Shown here one piece after another: positions 44,491-55,396 of a stretch of DNA of 64,000 bases (within the stretch, counting starts at the first letter, position 1; each line of letters begins with the position of its first letter). Made by a program: the position numbers and the translations under genes. This DNA comes from Crambe crambe. Lineage: Eukaryota > Porifera > Demospongiae > Poecilosclerida > Crambeidae. Where the stretch lies: contig OZ004589.1 in assembly GCA_963924555.1 (NCBI GenBank), forward strand, positions 2,232,001 through 2,296,000. Reading direction: 5' to 3'. The notes beneath the pieces are model-generated. The model was given only the letters and a program-made list of their open reading frames with translations, did not search any database and was not told the DNA's origin.

Positions 44491-45120
44491 CAAAGTATTT
44501 TCTATCTATATTCTTTGCAATCAAATTCCTCATTCCATGTGGCAGAAACACTAAGGAATCTACTGAATCTTAAACTCGAGCTCCCTAGGTATTAGCTCTA
44601 CTTCTATTTATTCTGTGCAATTCAATTTCTCTTTCATGTTTAGGCCTCCAGGCTCCAGTGTGGCACAGTCATATACTTATCTAACAAACTATATATCATT
44701 CTTATACAAGAGTATTATAATCAAACATTTATGTTAGTAGCTATTACCTTTTGCTGCTGCTAATAATAATAAGTGATTACCACAGTAAGATTAGCATAAT
44801 CTATTCTTGATTTCACATTTGATTTTACAAATAAATAATCCACTTAGTTTCAATAACTGATTCTCTAATAGATTCTACATATCATAAATTCTGTTCGATC
44901 TTTAGAAGATTCTTTAAAAATCTGTAGTAGATTTTGTTAGATTTGTACCTAAGAAATCAATTATAGAATCATACAATATTTGATACAATTAAAACCTGTG
45001 TGCTGTCAGCACAAGAGTCATGTAAGTTGTGGTTCCATACATAGAAAGCTGTAAATACTTACCACAAGCACTTAGATAAGCCAAGCGCCTACAATCTACT
45101 TAGATAAGCCTAGTGCCTCC

Positions 45121-45520
45121 ATGACAAAAGGCTGTAGAAAACAATCTAGCTTGATTGCAGCGAGCGAGCGCAGCGAGCGAGCTGACTCTGGACGTATGAA
45201 TGATGAAAGATTGCCGAAAAAGATGCTGTTTGGGGAGTTAAGGAAGAGAAGACCATGTCATGGCACGAAACGAAGGTGGAGAGATGTAGCCGCAGTTGAT
45301 TTACAAGCTTTGGGAGCGAAAGAGGAATGGTACAAGAAGCTGTATCAGGACAGGAAGAAATGGTTTGAATGCTGTAGGGCAGGGGTTAATGAAGTGGCTT
45401 CCTGTAGAAAGAAGAATACGTGTGCAGCTAACAGAGTGTTGAGAAAGAGTATTTGTGTGTGTTTGTGGGAGAAGTTTCCGATGCCAAAGTGACTTGACCA
45501 GACATACTAGATATTGTATG
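45121..45520 (+). pseudogene. LINE ORF2 C-terminal tail with a C2H2-like finger
   Basis: The frame 45,121-45,492 reads RMNDERLPKKMLFGELRKRR, GTKRRWRDVAAVDLQAL and WYKKLYQDRKKWFECCRAG. After a frame change near 45,455 it reads CVCGRSFRCQSDLTRHTRYC. This is the usual end of a class of LINE ORF2 proteins: a conserved RWRD block then a terminal C2H2 finger. The reverse transcriptase is missing (5' truncation). A short GGTTCAA tandem (45,602-45,620) and an AT-rich tail follow. Confidence 0.65.
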
Positions 45521-48100
45521 ACCTATAAGAGTGGTCTCGCCAATTTCCCATGGATCCTTTTCCAAAGGGCACTGCTATCATGGTTTTATATTATGGGCAG
45601 CTTCAAGGTTCAAGGTTCAAGGTGTGTGTGTATGCAATTTGAATAATAATAACAATGACTTATAAGTAGGTGCATATCATTGCCTGGATCATATCTGATT
45701 GAAATTGAATCAATAATATTGAACTTACTGGAGGGAATTCCCCAGACTGCACTGCATGATCGCCCTCCAGATAGTAGCTATGGCTGTACCACCATAAATG
45801 AGGTGGCTCTGGCTCTGAATAAATTTTTTTTTGTTACCACCACCAATTATGTAGGTAGCTAGCTACTTTGATTCAGCAGACAAAGGAACTCAAGAGTCGA
45901 CATCAATAGCTACCTCCTGGAAGTAAAAATCCCTTATTATGCCAGCATTGTGCTGGCATTAAGGTTCAACCCATTATGCCCAAAACTATGCCGGCATAAT
46001 TTGCATGTCCCTACAGCCATCCCTACTTTTCTTTTTCATTTAGAATATTTTTTTTTCCAAAGCTACCACATCAACCTTCACACTGATGCATGTTTCAGAT
46101 TCCTACATCTGAATCGGTACAGTTATCGCCAGCTCACAGATTTAATACCCCGGGCCATGCATTATTGTTGACAGAGAACTATGGAATATGGTAGCCAAGA
46201 TGTGTGTTTAAATCATCTTGGATTCCAGTATTCCATTCCAGCATTCCATTCCACCATTCATTCCCACTGAATCTAGACATCCTACCAGGACTTGTCAGGC
46301 CTATAGCCAGCAGGTGACTCAGCGGGCTTGAGCCCCTCCTTTGATTCAGGAAATAATTATAGCAGCATAGCTATAAGGAAGATGTTTCCATCAATAAATT
46401 TATCATGCTTATTGAAGGATACTGAGTTGGGTGTCTTGATTCGACTAGTGGAATGGAATACAGGAATGGTGGAATGTTCTAAAACTTAAAGGCTTATTTC
46501 ATCATGATCGTCCAGCACGTTCAAATTTGGATGCATTACTATATGATCAGCCCATAGATTAGCCTAACTGTTCAAAAACTTCACACAACACGTGCTTAAA
46601 TTTCTTCTTCTTTTCTCTTCCTCCCACACATGGTATTTTACCTTTTTCTATCCTCCTGCAAAGTAACGGGGCTAGGCAGTCAACGCATGCAAATCAAGCA
46701 AGCCATTGAAGTCTGTCACTTTTAGCGTATGACTCTCCTATTATCATTGACAGTGGGCTTCCATGCTCTGTATTGCATGTGTATTAAAATCTGTGATTTC
46801 TAGCAACAATTGTACTAACATGCATCGGTGTGATGCAAATGAAGGTGGATATAGCAGCTTTGTGTTAAACATAACCATGAATTAATAGCACAACACAAGA
46901 GGAGACATCACCTGTTACTACTATATAGTTCCCTGCATGAGGATGTTTGCTGAGTAAAGAAAATACATATTCTACATATCACTTGAAGGTAGCTGGCCCA
47001 GATAAACGATGCTGGCATCATTTTTTTTTTTTTTAGTATATCTAGAAGCATTGAGCAATATGCTATAGTTTATAGTTACAGTACCAGTCTTGTATAATAT
47101 GGAATGTGGATATGGGATTCAGCATAATGACAGATATATGGTAGCTATGGGCATGTTTGTTAGCATTGAAGAGGTTAACTGTAGCTAGTCCAGTATTCCA
47201 TTCCACTGTTTCCAATCCTTTCACGTGGGCCTACGTATGCTAGCTACCTTCAAGTGATATGTAGATATGTTACTCAACAAACATCCATAGTAGTAACAGC
47301 CTTGTGATCAACATGATCATGTCTCCTCTTATGTACTGTATTCCATTCCACTGTTCCCAATCCGCAGGCCTACTAGCTACCTTCAAGTGATATGTAGATA
47401 TGTTACTCAGCAAACATCCATAGTAGTAAACAGGTGATCAACATGATCATGTCTCCTCTTGTGCACTCCAACCCTCTGTAAAAGCAATTTTTTTCATGGT
47501 TATGTTTAACACAAAGCTGCTACATCTACCTTTAACTGCATCACACTGATATAGATTCCTGCATCTGAATTGATACAATTGTTACACAGATTTAATACCC
47601 ATGCAATATAGAACATGGAAGCCATGCAAGGTCAGAACATGTGTTAATAATCTAAATCTTAGATTCCAGTATATTCCCATTCCACCAATCCACTGAATCT
47701 AGACACCAAAGCTGAGCTGGAGCCCTTTGGGAGCTGTAGCTAACAAGATTTCTAGGAAGCTAGCTAGCTAGCTAGTTGGTTCTCACTTTTCTGGATGCGC
47801 TATGAGGTCAGCAAAAATCCTATGCACTATAAGGATTAATTTCTACTAACAAGAGCTATAGAAGGCCCATAGGTGGCCATAAAGTTTAGTAGCAAGTACT
47901 TGCTATTCACAATTTGAGCCATTCATATCTCAGTCCCGACCCCAATGGTCACTCTTTTAAATGGGCTTGAGAGTGATTTGACAGTCCCCAGCCAGATCTA
48001 GTTTATGTAGAGCATTATGTAGTGAAGTGCTTTCCATTAAGTTATTTATAATGGCCACAGGTTATTAGATGAGAGATGACAGGACGGGGGTACTGTCACA
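45521..48100. other. Repeat-rich, gene-free stretch
   Basis: The block 46,060-46,275 recurs in direct orientation at 47,510-47,705 (ATTCCCATTCCACC motifs, CACTGAATCTAGACA). Part of it is inverted at 46,830-46,990 (GTTAAACATAACCATGAA). A tandem pair lies at 47,230-47,340 and 47,385-47,470 (CTTCAAGTGATATGTAGATA). These are probably fragments of one or two non-autonomous elements. No open frame has recognisable content. Confidence 0.55.
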
Positions 48101-48414
48101 AAAAATTCAGTCCGGCCAAAATTGGTCCACCCGGACTATTATTTTCAGTCCGGTCGGACAATTTTTATCGATAAAAATGGTCCTTCGATGATAAAAGTGG
48201 TCCATCAACGGTAGCTTGGTGGTGCTCTCAGTATTGATGTTGAGCAGACTGTGTAAACTCCCAAGGATCAGAACGGTGTCCCATGTGCGCATAGTAGGGC
48301 TAGCTGGTTGTGCGCATAGCCTACATAACTTTTTGTTTTTTGTCGTCTTATTGTAAGTATTATTGTATATAGCTACATGATATATATAGCTATATTAGAA
48401 GATTGAAAAACACA

Positions 48415-48690
48415 TCACTGACTAGAATTACAGTTGCTACATAGCCAAACTATGCTATTGTCTTTCATGCATTCATTTGGAACTGTCTGGCAGAAGACAT
48501 GAAACCAGGATTCACACTTTGTGCACTCGATCATTTCTGTTTGAATGTCCGGCATCCTACACACACAGAATACGGGTACGCTTTCCTTGTTCGTTAAAGG
48601 ATTAGTAAGGGAGATAATCTTCTTGTGTGGGAAGAGTGTCATTTCTCCTCTTTTAAGACATCTATATAGGTGCCCTCTCATTCTAGTCTG
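48415..48690 (-). CDS. PHD-finger exon of the Ginger-like element
   Basis: The exon encodes RMRGHLYRCLKRGEMTLFPH, a linker, then a PHD finger: FCVCRMPDIQTEMIECTKCE, SWFHVFCQTVP, WLCSNCNSSQ and stop. The C4HC3 spacing is complete (CVC..C..C..H..C..C..C), with the aromatic Trp before the His. In cnidarian and sponge Ginger-type proteins the MRGHL..C block directly follows the protease domain and precedes this finger, so this is taken as the 3' exon of the gene whose upstream exons lie at 51.4-54.7 kb. PHD fingers usually read histone tails, which could guide target choice (inference). Confidence 0.75.
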   Translation of the reverse strand, partial: QTRMRGHLYRCLKRGEMTLFPHKKIISLTNPLTNKESVPVFCVCRMPDIQTEMIECTKCESWFHVFCQTVPNECMKDNSIVWLCSNCNSSQ

Positions 48691-49000
48691 ATCATAATAT
48701 AGTGTGTGTTTCAGTCATTCCTCAGTACAGATTCTCATCCTGCACATAGTCAGTACTTAGCTTTGTATAGTTTGCTCACTTCACCATGCCAGTGCCTCCA
48801 ACCTGTCAGTGTGAATTTTGATCTCAGGCTCCCATAGCTAAGCTAGTTCTTCAAGTTAAACCGTTTAGCTAACTATCTATCCTGGTCAGATGGTGTTCCA
48901 GCCATTCCTCAGTATACATGCTCATCCTACATGGCTGTATGTACTCTGCTCACTTCATCATGCCAGTGTGTGCACCTCCAACATGTCAAATTTGATTTCA
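48690..49000. repeat. Diverged tandem duplication
   Basis: About 130 bp at 48,715-48,830 (CATTCCTCAGTACAGATTCT, TTGCTCACTTCACCATGCCA) recurs at 48,895-49,005 (CATTCCTCAGTATACATGCT, CTGCTCACTTCATCATGCCA). Confidence 0.6.
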
Positions 49001-49298
49001 TATAAAATGTCATGAATTTAAGCGATTTTGTTACTTAATGCTATAATATGAAATGTATAAGTTAAATTTCTCGAGTATTTTTCAGTAAAAATACTTAAGG
49101 AATCAGTATGGTAGGCTCTGCCATGCACACAGGTCATTACATTGCTGTTGCTATAAAGTTTGATATTGAATAATACACAAATTTCTTCAATTGTTGATCA
49201 TCAGCGCTACGTACCTACAAGAGGAAGATAATAAATAGGTTGTTATACTGATGAATTTCTTTAGCTATCTAATTACAAGGAAAAAGAATGGAAACAAG

Positions 49299-49731
49299 TG
49301 AGCGCAAAAAATTTCTTCTAAATAAAAAGTTAAGTAGGGATAGCCATAAAATATAGCTGCATTATTACTATTCCTATCACTGTCAGCCCTCCTAATTTCA
49401 GTAACCACACCTATATTCCCCCTTCAGCAACAACAAGTGAGTCAAGTAACCATCCATCACCAAACTCAAGAACCACAGCAATATTACCAAAATACTATTC
49501 CTACTTCACTCCTATTAGGCGTCCTAGGAGTGAAGTAGGAATAGTATTTTGGTATTAATGCTGTGGTTCTTGAGTTTGGTGATGGATGGTTACTTGACTC
49601 ACTTGTTGTTGCTGAAGGGGGAGTATAAGTTGGATATAGCTAGGTGTGGTTACTGAAATTAGGAGGGCTGACAGTGATTATTATGGCTATCCCTACTTAA
49701 CTTTTTATTTAGAAGAAATTTTTTGCGCTCA
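49299..49731. mobile_element. Palindromic MITE, 433 bp
   Basis: Arms of about 205 bp are near-perfect complements. The ends are TGAGCGCAAAAAATTTCTTC and its complement, and the short centre contains TAGGCGTCCTAGG. It lies in the presumed intron between the PHD exon and the protease exon of the Ginger-like gene. Confidence 0.8.
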
Positions 49732-51428
49732 TACTTTTAAGTATTGTGAACATGTTCAGATATTGGAGCACCTGTAATTGCGCCTTTGTCAGCCATGGCT
49801 GTCATTTTTTAAATGGCCGCCATGGAATATTGAAAAATCAATATGCTGATCCTTCAAAGCTAATAACAGTATTGCTATTTTGGTATAGTCCGCTAATTTA
49901 GTATGATGTGATAAACATCCTGAACCTTGCACAACTGACTGATTTGCATATTCAAAACTGCACAGCCTTTGTCCAGGCGGCTCGGCACATCATTTTGATA
50001 TAGCTATTAATATCAAGTATCAGGACCCTAACTTTTTTGATATTGAATCTTGTAACATAATCGTAAACTGTATGCATGCATGCACACTGGGAAACTATGC
50101 ATGCAGGGAAACTATGTATGCATGTGTATACATGCAACTCCATGTATACACATTGAGTTGCATGCTCTCTCTCATTGGCATTATCAACTGGTAAGCTTAT
50201 ATTGGATGTGTTCTTTTTATCCTAAGTGGTCCTCTAAAACACAGGAGACCCTATGTATATAGGAACGAAAATTTGTCCTGGAGCATGGATGACATTGAGG
50301 GAATGCAACTCCTGGCATGCCCTATTTATTGAAAACTAACTACTTATTCCAAATAGACTATGCTGTCTACTCTAGTTGCAAGCTCTATACTGACCAGCTT
50401 TTAGTGGTCAATAAAACCCTTGCATTGTTACATATTATTATAATTACTTGTGGCTAGCACAGCAATTGTATCTCATGTGTCCCACAGTGGTCTACACTTT
50501 TTGTGATTCATACAAGTAGGAAGATTATTTATGTTGTTGGTTTAGCTACAGTTATATCTCTCAATGCAATTATAAAAGACATAATATCTCACTTGTTATG
50601 TAGACTTACATTATAGATACTATAGCTTCCTGCTGACAGCTACATAATTATGTAGCCAGTTACATTATTATAGATGGACAGAGATACCCTTAATTGTTGA
50701 CTACCTCATAAACTCTACCTTGTGCTATTGATATATTACCAAATAAGGAGATAATTATCTCCAGTTTTACGCATGACAATGCTTTAGAAGTACTCTAACC
50801 TATATACACTCCTTAGCAAGTACAGTTGAGCTTAAGGAGTAACAGCTTTTTCATGAGGTATCTTGGTTACCTGCTTGCTAAATCTGAAATGGTTTGAGGC
50901 TGTCTTTTAAGGGTTAGATATTTGCAAGAAAGATTCTTGAAACTTACGTTATGCTCTTCAGTGAATTATCAAAAAAAAATTCTGTTTCAGTATACTTCAC
51001 TGTATGCAGTTAGCTACGTACAGGTAGAACCTACATAAGGCTACACACTGTGCAAAGTGTGCCGGTCCAGGGGCATTTTCTTCTTTAGACCAAGAAGCAG
51101 TGCATAGAAACCTGTAGGATCCGTGGCTATTTTCAAGAAATTGGATTTAGTGGATGAAATTGTGGTACATGAGACCAGTGACAATGCAAGCCTCTTTAGA
51201 GATTGGCAACCATTTTGTATTGATGGCAGCCAGGAACTAGATTACGTACCTGGTGGCCATTTTTAAATTGACAGCCACAGCTAATGCAGGCACTTTGCAG
51301 GTGCCCCAATATCTGAAAATGTTCATAATGCATCAAAGTACATGTACACAAAGTTTGGTGCTTTTATCAAAAAGTGAACGATTTTTGTCTATGCTGCCCC
51401 ACTACTGCTCCCACTCCATAATAAAACA

Positions 51429-51871
51429 TGTAAAGACAAGTAAAGTATGCTGCATACTACATACTGTCGCTGCACATCCATGAATTGAAGCTGAACAGAT
51501 TTTTGCTCTGTACATAGAATAGTTGAGAGTTGTAATGCTACTGGTGTTGATGTAGTGTTGTACAGACTATCAAACACTGCCACATGAGGGTGGGCCAAAC
51601 CAATTGTAGAACAAGTAATCCAGTGGCCTGGTGAGTGAAGAATTTGAATAAACTCATCTTGGACAATTTCAAAACTGTAGACCAGTCCCAGCTCAACTGG
51701 TTGGAAACCTCCATTATGCGGGAACTGCAGTTTAAGAAGCTTCTGAACAGCATTTACTATGGAGTCAGTAATCCATCCAACTGGGCTAAGTAGACTCTCT
51801 TTGTCCACATCCAACAGTGCCAGCTCAGGTAACCAAGGCTTTGGTGGTTTGGATTGCACTTCATTGGCCAC
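51429..51871 (-). CDS. Ulp1-like cysteine protease exon, C-terminal catalytic part missing
   Basis: The exon encodes KPPKPWLPELALLDVDKESL, VGWITDSIVNAVQKLLKLQF, ELGLVYSFEIVQDEFIQILH, the His-box SPGHWITCSTIG, the Asp-box HVAVFDSLYN and ends in FMDVQRQ at a donor site (CA|GTATGT). This matches Ulp1/C48-type protease domains with catalytic His and Asp. The next block, expected to bring the S-G-G-x-D-C-G motif with the nucleophile Cys, was not found anywhere between here and the PHD exon. Upstream exons (52,138-51,940; 52,505-52,397; 53,100-52,985; 53,380-53,200) encode NELARKLMEKYCKNSYNQSK, a Ser/Pro/Asp-rich linker (SPSPKKDEAPKDDLDWDLYE) and a Cys-containing segment (FQPERCVCELREITSKSLVA). Confidence 0.6.
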
Positions 51872-53564
51872 AGTAATATCATGTTTCTGCCTGTAAAAGT
51901 ATATTGCAGTTATAGTTCTTGATAGCTAGTAGCCTCACCTGCAAGTTTTCTTCCTTTTGCTTTGGTTGTATGAATTTTTACAGTACTTTTCCATTAGTTT
52001 TCTGGCTAGCTCATTAGGTCTGCAGAAGAAGCACACTAAAGACATCCAAATTAGTTTTATAATTATACCCTGAATGAACTGCCGCTCTGTGCCCATCTGA
52101 TGGAGTACACCCTTTGATGCCTGCATAGAATCGAACATGCATGCTAACCCAACTTCTTTGTTCCATATCAGGTACCTGGTTTGTTAGGTGTAGATCTAGA
52201 ATGGGCAGTCACTGTTGAACCTGGCAAAGACTATATTATAAACCATTAAAGTAGTATTACATAATATATTTTGTATTTAGCTTACCTTTCCCTTATTCTC
52301 ACAATTATTACTGCCAGAAGCCTTTCTTACTCCTGCTACATAGATGTTAATTAACTATTATTAATTTTTGTTTAGTAAAATTGTGTACGCCAATACCTTT
52401 ACTCTTCACATACTCATATAAATCCCAGTCTAGATCATCTTTAGGAGCTTCATCTTTTTTGGGTGATGGACTTCTTGTTAGCTCAGAGTACAAAACAATC
52501 CTGGCCTATAAGATACACAAGAATACAGTACATGTGTAGTGCTAATGCATATTTTGACCTTTTTCTCAGTTATGCCAAACTTCTTTAATGATGAGGATCA
52601 AAACTTTTGGAAGAATGACATCCAATGAATATTGAAGGACCTGAACAATAGTATAGTGTCACAATGTAGCCAGTAATAAAAAATTACCTGCAGTAGCTAT
52701 ATTTTGTGAAGACACCAAAAATTATATAACAAAGTTGCATGTCATACTCATTACAGAAAAATTGCAGTGGGCCAGCAATGCCATCTGCTGCCTATCTGGC
52801 TCTCAATTTAAGGAGTTAGCAACATATTATTTGATTTCGATTGCACCAAGCGAGGAAGCGATTCTCCTCGAGTCCCACATGGTAACTTGAGAAACTTCTC
52901 ATGACTAAGGCAACCAGTCAGCTATATAGTATATTCTTGTATGGAAAAAATTGGGTCAGAATCTAGAAACATACCTTCCCATGCATCATATTTGAAACAG
53001 TAGGAACAAATTTTGAGGCTTCTGCAACCAAAGACTTGGAAGTTATTTCTCGGAGCTCACAAACACATCTCTCAGGCTGAAAATCTTGTTCCCTTGATGA
53101 ATTATTTAAGTAAGTAAATAATGCTAAGATGCACAGTATCCAGCATACGTAACTACGTACCTCTGAGTGTGCCAGAAGGCAGAATCAATTATGTTTACCT
53201 TAAATTCTTTCTAGATGCTGGCACTTCATCAGGATGATCTTGTATATCAGTGTCCTCAGTGTCTTCAGAAGTGTCTTGAGACCTCCGAACTTTCACTGGG
53301 GTACTAGTTGATGATGGCTGGAAATTTTCCTTATTTTGGCTATGCAGCACCAAATAAGTAAATTGGCAGGCAGAACACACGCATTAGCTTACCAGAGTGG
53401 TTTAGGTAGTGACACAGAATCATATGATGCAGACTCACTATAAGTAAACACTGAATGATAGCTAGCATAAAAAATTAATACACAACTCACTCTGATGCAG
53501 TTATAGAGTAGTCCACCAATTGTGGAGGGTTTCTCTGATACATCTGCACTGCTAAACCATTGTT

Positions 53565-54665
53565 TTAAACTGATGAATAATAATTATAGCCAGGCCACAA
53601 CTTTGAATCATTGTATAGCTTTAGATGAGAGCCAATAGCCTTCCTAATTTTTCCTGTGTTCACATTCTCAAGATGATAGACACCCTTGCCCACAACTTTG
53701 GTGATCTTGTAAGGCCCACTGTACCTCATCCCAAGTTTGCCACCCTTACACTTCTTTCGACGGAAATCTTTCAACAGCACATGTTTCCCCACAGCAAAAA
53801 GATGAGGATTTGCTCGCTTGACATCGTAGTACTTCTTTTGCTTCTTCTGTGCCAAAATAATATTCTTCTTGGCTGCTGCCAGGAGATCATTTCTCTTCTG
53901 CTGCTGCTGCTGGTGAGTAACCTCGTCAAACCGCAGGGGTAGTACAGCCAATTCTGATGGTGACTTCTTCTCCATATTGATGTCAATTGGTAAGGTAGCA
54001 GTACGATTAAATATCAGCTCAAACAGGGTGTATCTTGTAGATTCGTGGCGTGAGGTATTGTGTGCAAACACACAAGAATCCAAATAGGCTGACCATGACT
54101 TCTTATTCTTTGAGACAAACTTTACCAACATATTTTGAAGAGTCTGGTTCCATCTTTCATCCAAACCATTGGCCTACAATTTAACACACCAATGATATTA
54201 TAGTAACTGTACTTAATGCAGCTTTATACCTGGGAGTTGTTAGCCTACGCTGAATTCCCAGTTGCTCTGCCAAAAGGTGATCTAGTGTACTGTTAAATTC
54301 ACCTCCACAATCAGAAATGATCACACGTGGCAGTCCAAATCTCATAAATAGCTATGATGAAATAATTGGATTGAAATAATGGAATGATAGATATTATTTA
54401 CACCACCTTGTAAAGGATAGATGCCACACAACTAAAACACTTATCTGGTGTGGGGATAGCCTCAACATACTTTGTAAAGTAATCACTGACAGTAAGAATA
54501 TATTTATTTCCATCATCTGCAGTTGGACTTATTGGACCAATAAAATCGATTCCTATACAGTGCCATGGGCTGACCACAGCAACTGGATGTAACTGTGGAA
54601 CACCAGTTATCAGTTTCCTGTTCATACGCTGGCAAACATCGCATGATGCAGGACCACCACACGAG
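53565..54665 (-). CDS. Ginger-like integrase (DDE) exons
   Basis: Three minus-strand exons. 54,665-54,412 has ASCDVCQRMNRKLITGVPQL (end of an HHCC-like finger) and GIDFIGPI with the first Asp, then VSDYFTKYVEAIP. 54,353-54,232 has FMRFGLPRVIISDCGGEFNS with the second Asp. 54,170-53,565 has NGLDERWNQTLQNMLVKFVS with the Glu, then a GPY/F-type module KGGKLGMRYSGPYKITKVVG and KGVYHLENVN. Order and motifs fit the retroviral-like integrase of Ginger DNA transposons (which also carry Ulp1 and PHD domains). The predicted junction between exons 2 and 3 is out of frame and lacks the usual 'PQ' residues before NGL, so this copy may be inactive. No gag or reverse transcriptase is seen. Confidence 0.7.
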
Positions 54666-54794
54666 CATGGAGGACCATTGCGTTTTCAATTAAGTGCAGG
54701 AATCACAGTATTTTGCAGGAGATCTTTGATTTCTTGTTTTGTAGCATTCCTTTGTGCATTGATCACTTCAGTAGAAGGACAGACTCCAGATGCT
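54650..54794 (-). pseudogene. Fragment copy of the 59.75-kb secreted-protein gene
   Basis: These 145 bp are the complement of 59,857-60,001 with 5 differences by my count. They read ASGVCPSTEVINAQRNATKQ, EIKDLLQNTVIPALN, a stop (TGA for CGA), then KRNGPPCSCGGP, and pass directly into the integrase ASCDVCQRMN. The fragment sits at the 5' end of the Ginger-like integrase, replacing its expected upstream part. Confidence 0.75.
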
Positions 54795-54959
54795 CCTGAT
54801 GACGTCTACTGTATAGTTTCGTCAACTTATACAGAAACACTATAGTTACTGAGAAACTAGCTAGCTAGCCAGCTACTATAAATGCGTATGGTATCTAAAC
54901 TTAATGCATTCACTGTATATTACTTGTACCCATACGATTTAGAAGCACAAACTATTTCT

Positions 54960-55290
54960 GCTAACTGACCTGAAACTGGTGCCATTACACTTTCACGAAC
55001 ACCTGCAATGCAAAATTACTGGCTTAATTTTTTTTTATTTAAATGAATCATTAGTTAATTATACTGACCTGACTCCGCCGTAGTTGTGGATGTTGTTCTG
55101 GTACAGATGTTCCTGGCTACTTGCAATAAGGTATTGCAACATTGTCTCAGTTGCCCTTCTACATGCATAGCTAGGTACTCCAACTCTTTGGTCTCCAACT
55201 AAACAGACTACATTCTTCCATCCAGAGTGCAGCATGCAGAATCGCAGTAAAAGTGAGCTAGCGCTCATGCGCATGCGTGGGCGCACTAGG
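54960..55290 (-). CDS. Small exons of unknown product
   Basis: The exon 55,286-55,072 (LHSGWKNVVCLVGDQRVGVP, SYACRRATETMLQYLIASSQ) ends at a GT donor, and a second exon near 55,010-54,975 reads VRESVMAPVS. They may belong to the 5' end of the Ginger-like transcript or to a separate gene. No domain was recognised and the start is uncertain. Confidence 0.3.
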
Positions 55291-55396
55291 CCAGCTGTAG
55301 CTAGCCGGAAGCTAGAATGGAAGTCTTGAATGATAATAATTATGATCCGCTAGACATATAAACAGATGTACGGAAGATGGAGTGACGCTAGATGCG

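Larger units (their letters stand above)
37295..45000. mobile_element. EnSpm/CACTA transposon, apparently full length
   Basis: Ends are CACAGGTAAAAATTGTAT (37,295) and, at 45,000, the complement of CACAGGTTTTAATTGTAT. Flanking triplets CGC and TGC agree at two of three bases. Subterminal regions are dense in short GATT(C/T)T-type motifs on both sides. The element holds a Tnp2-type transposase gene on minus (39,700-42,819) and a divergent second gene on plus (42,909 to about 44,490), plus a nested hAT-like MITE (38,271-38,519). The first bases CAC fit the CACTA class; the exact target duplication is not proven. Confidence 0.75.

Noticed and set aside
37190-45120. Directly repeated 'acttagataagcctag' motifs on both sides of the EnSpm element as long terminal repeats
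   Set aside because: The similarity is short, lies outside the CACAGG ends, and no LTR-type ends or reverse transcriptase are present.
45160-45185. GCGAGCGAGCGCAGCGAGC palindromic tract as a regulatory element
   Set aside because: It lies within the decayed LINE tail frame and resembles common low-complexity GCGAGC sequence.
53565-54665. Integrase region as part of a Gypsy LTR retrotransposon
   Set aside because: No reverse transcriptase, RNase H, gag or LTRs were found, and downstream exons carry Ulp1-like and PHD modules in the order expected for Ginger DNA transposons.
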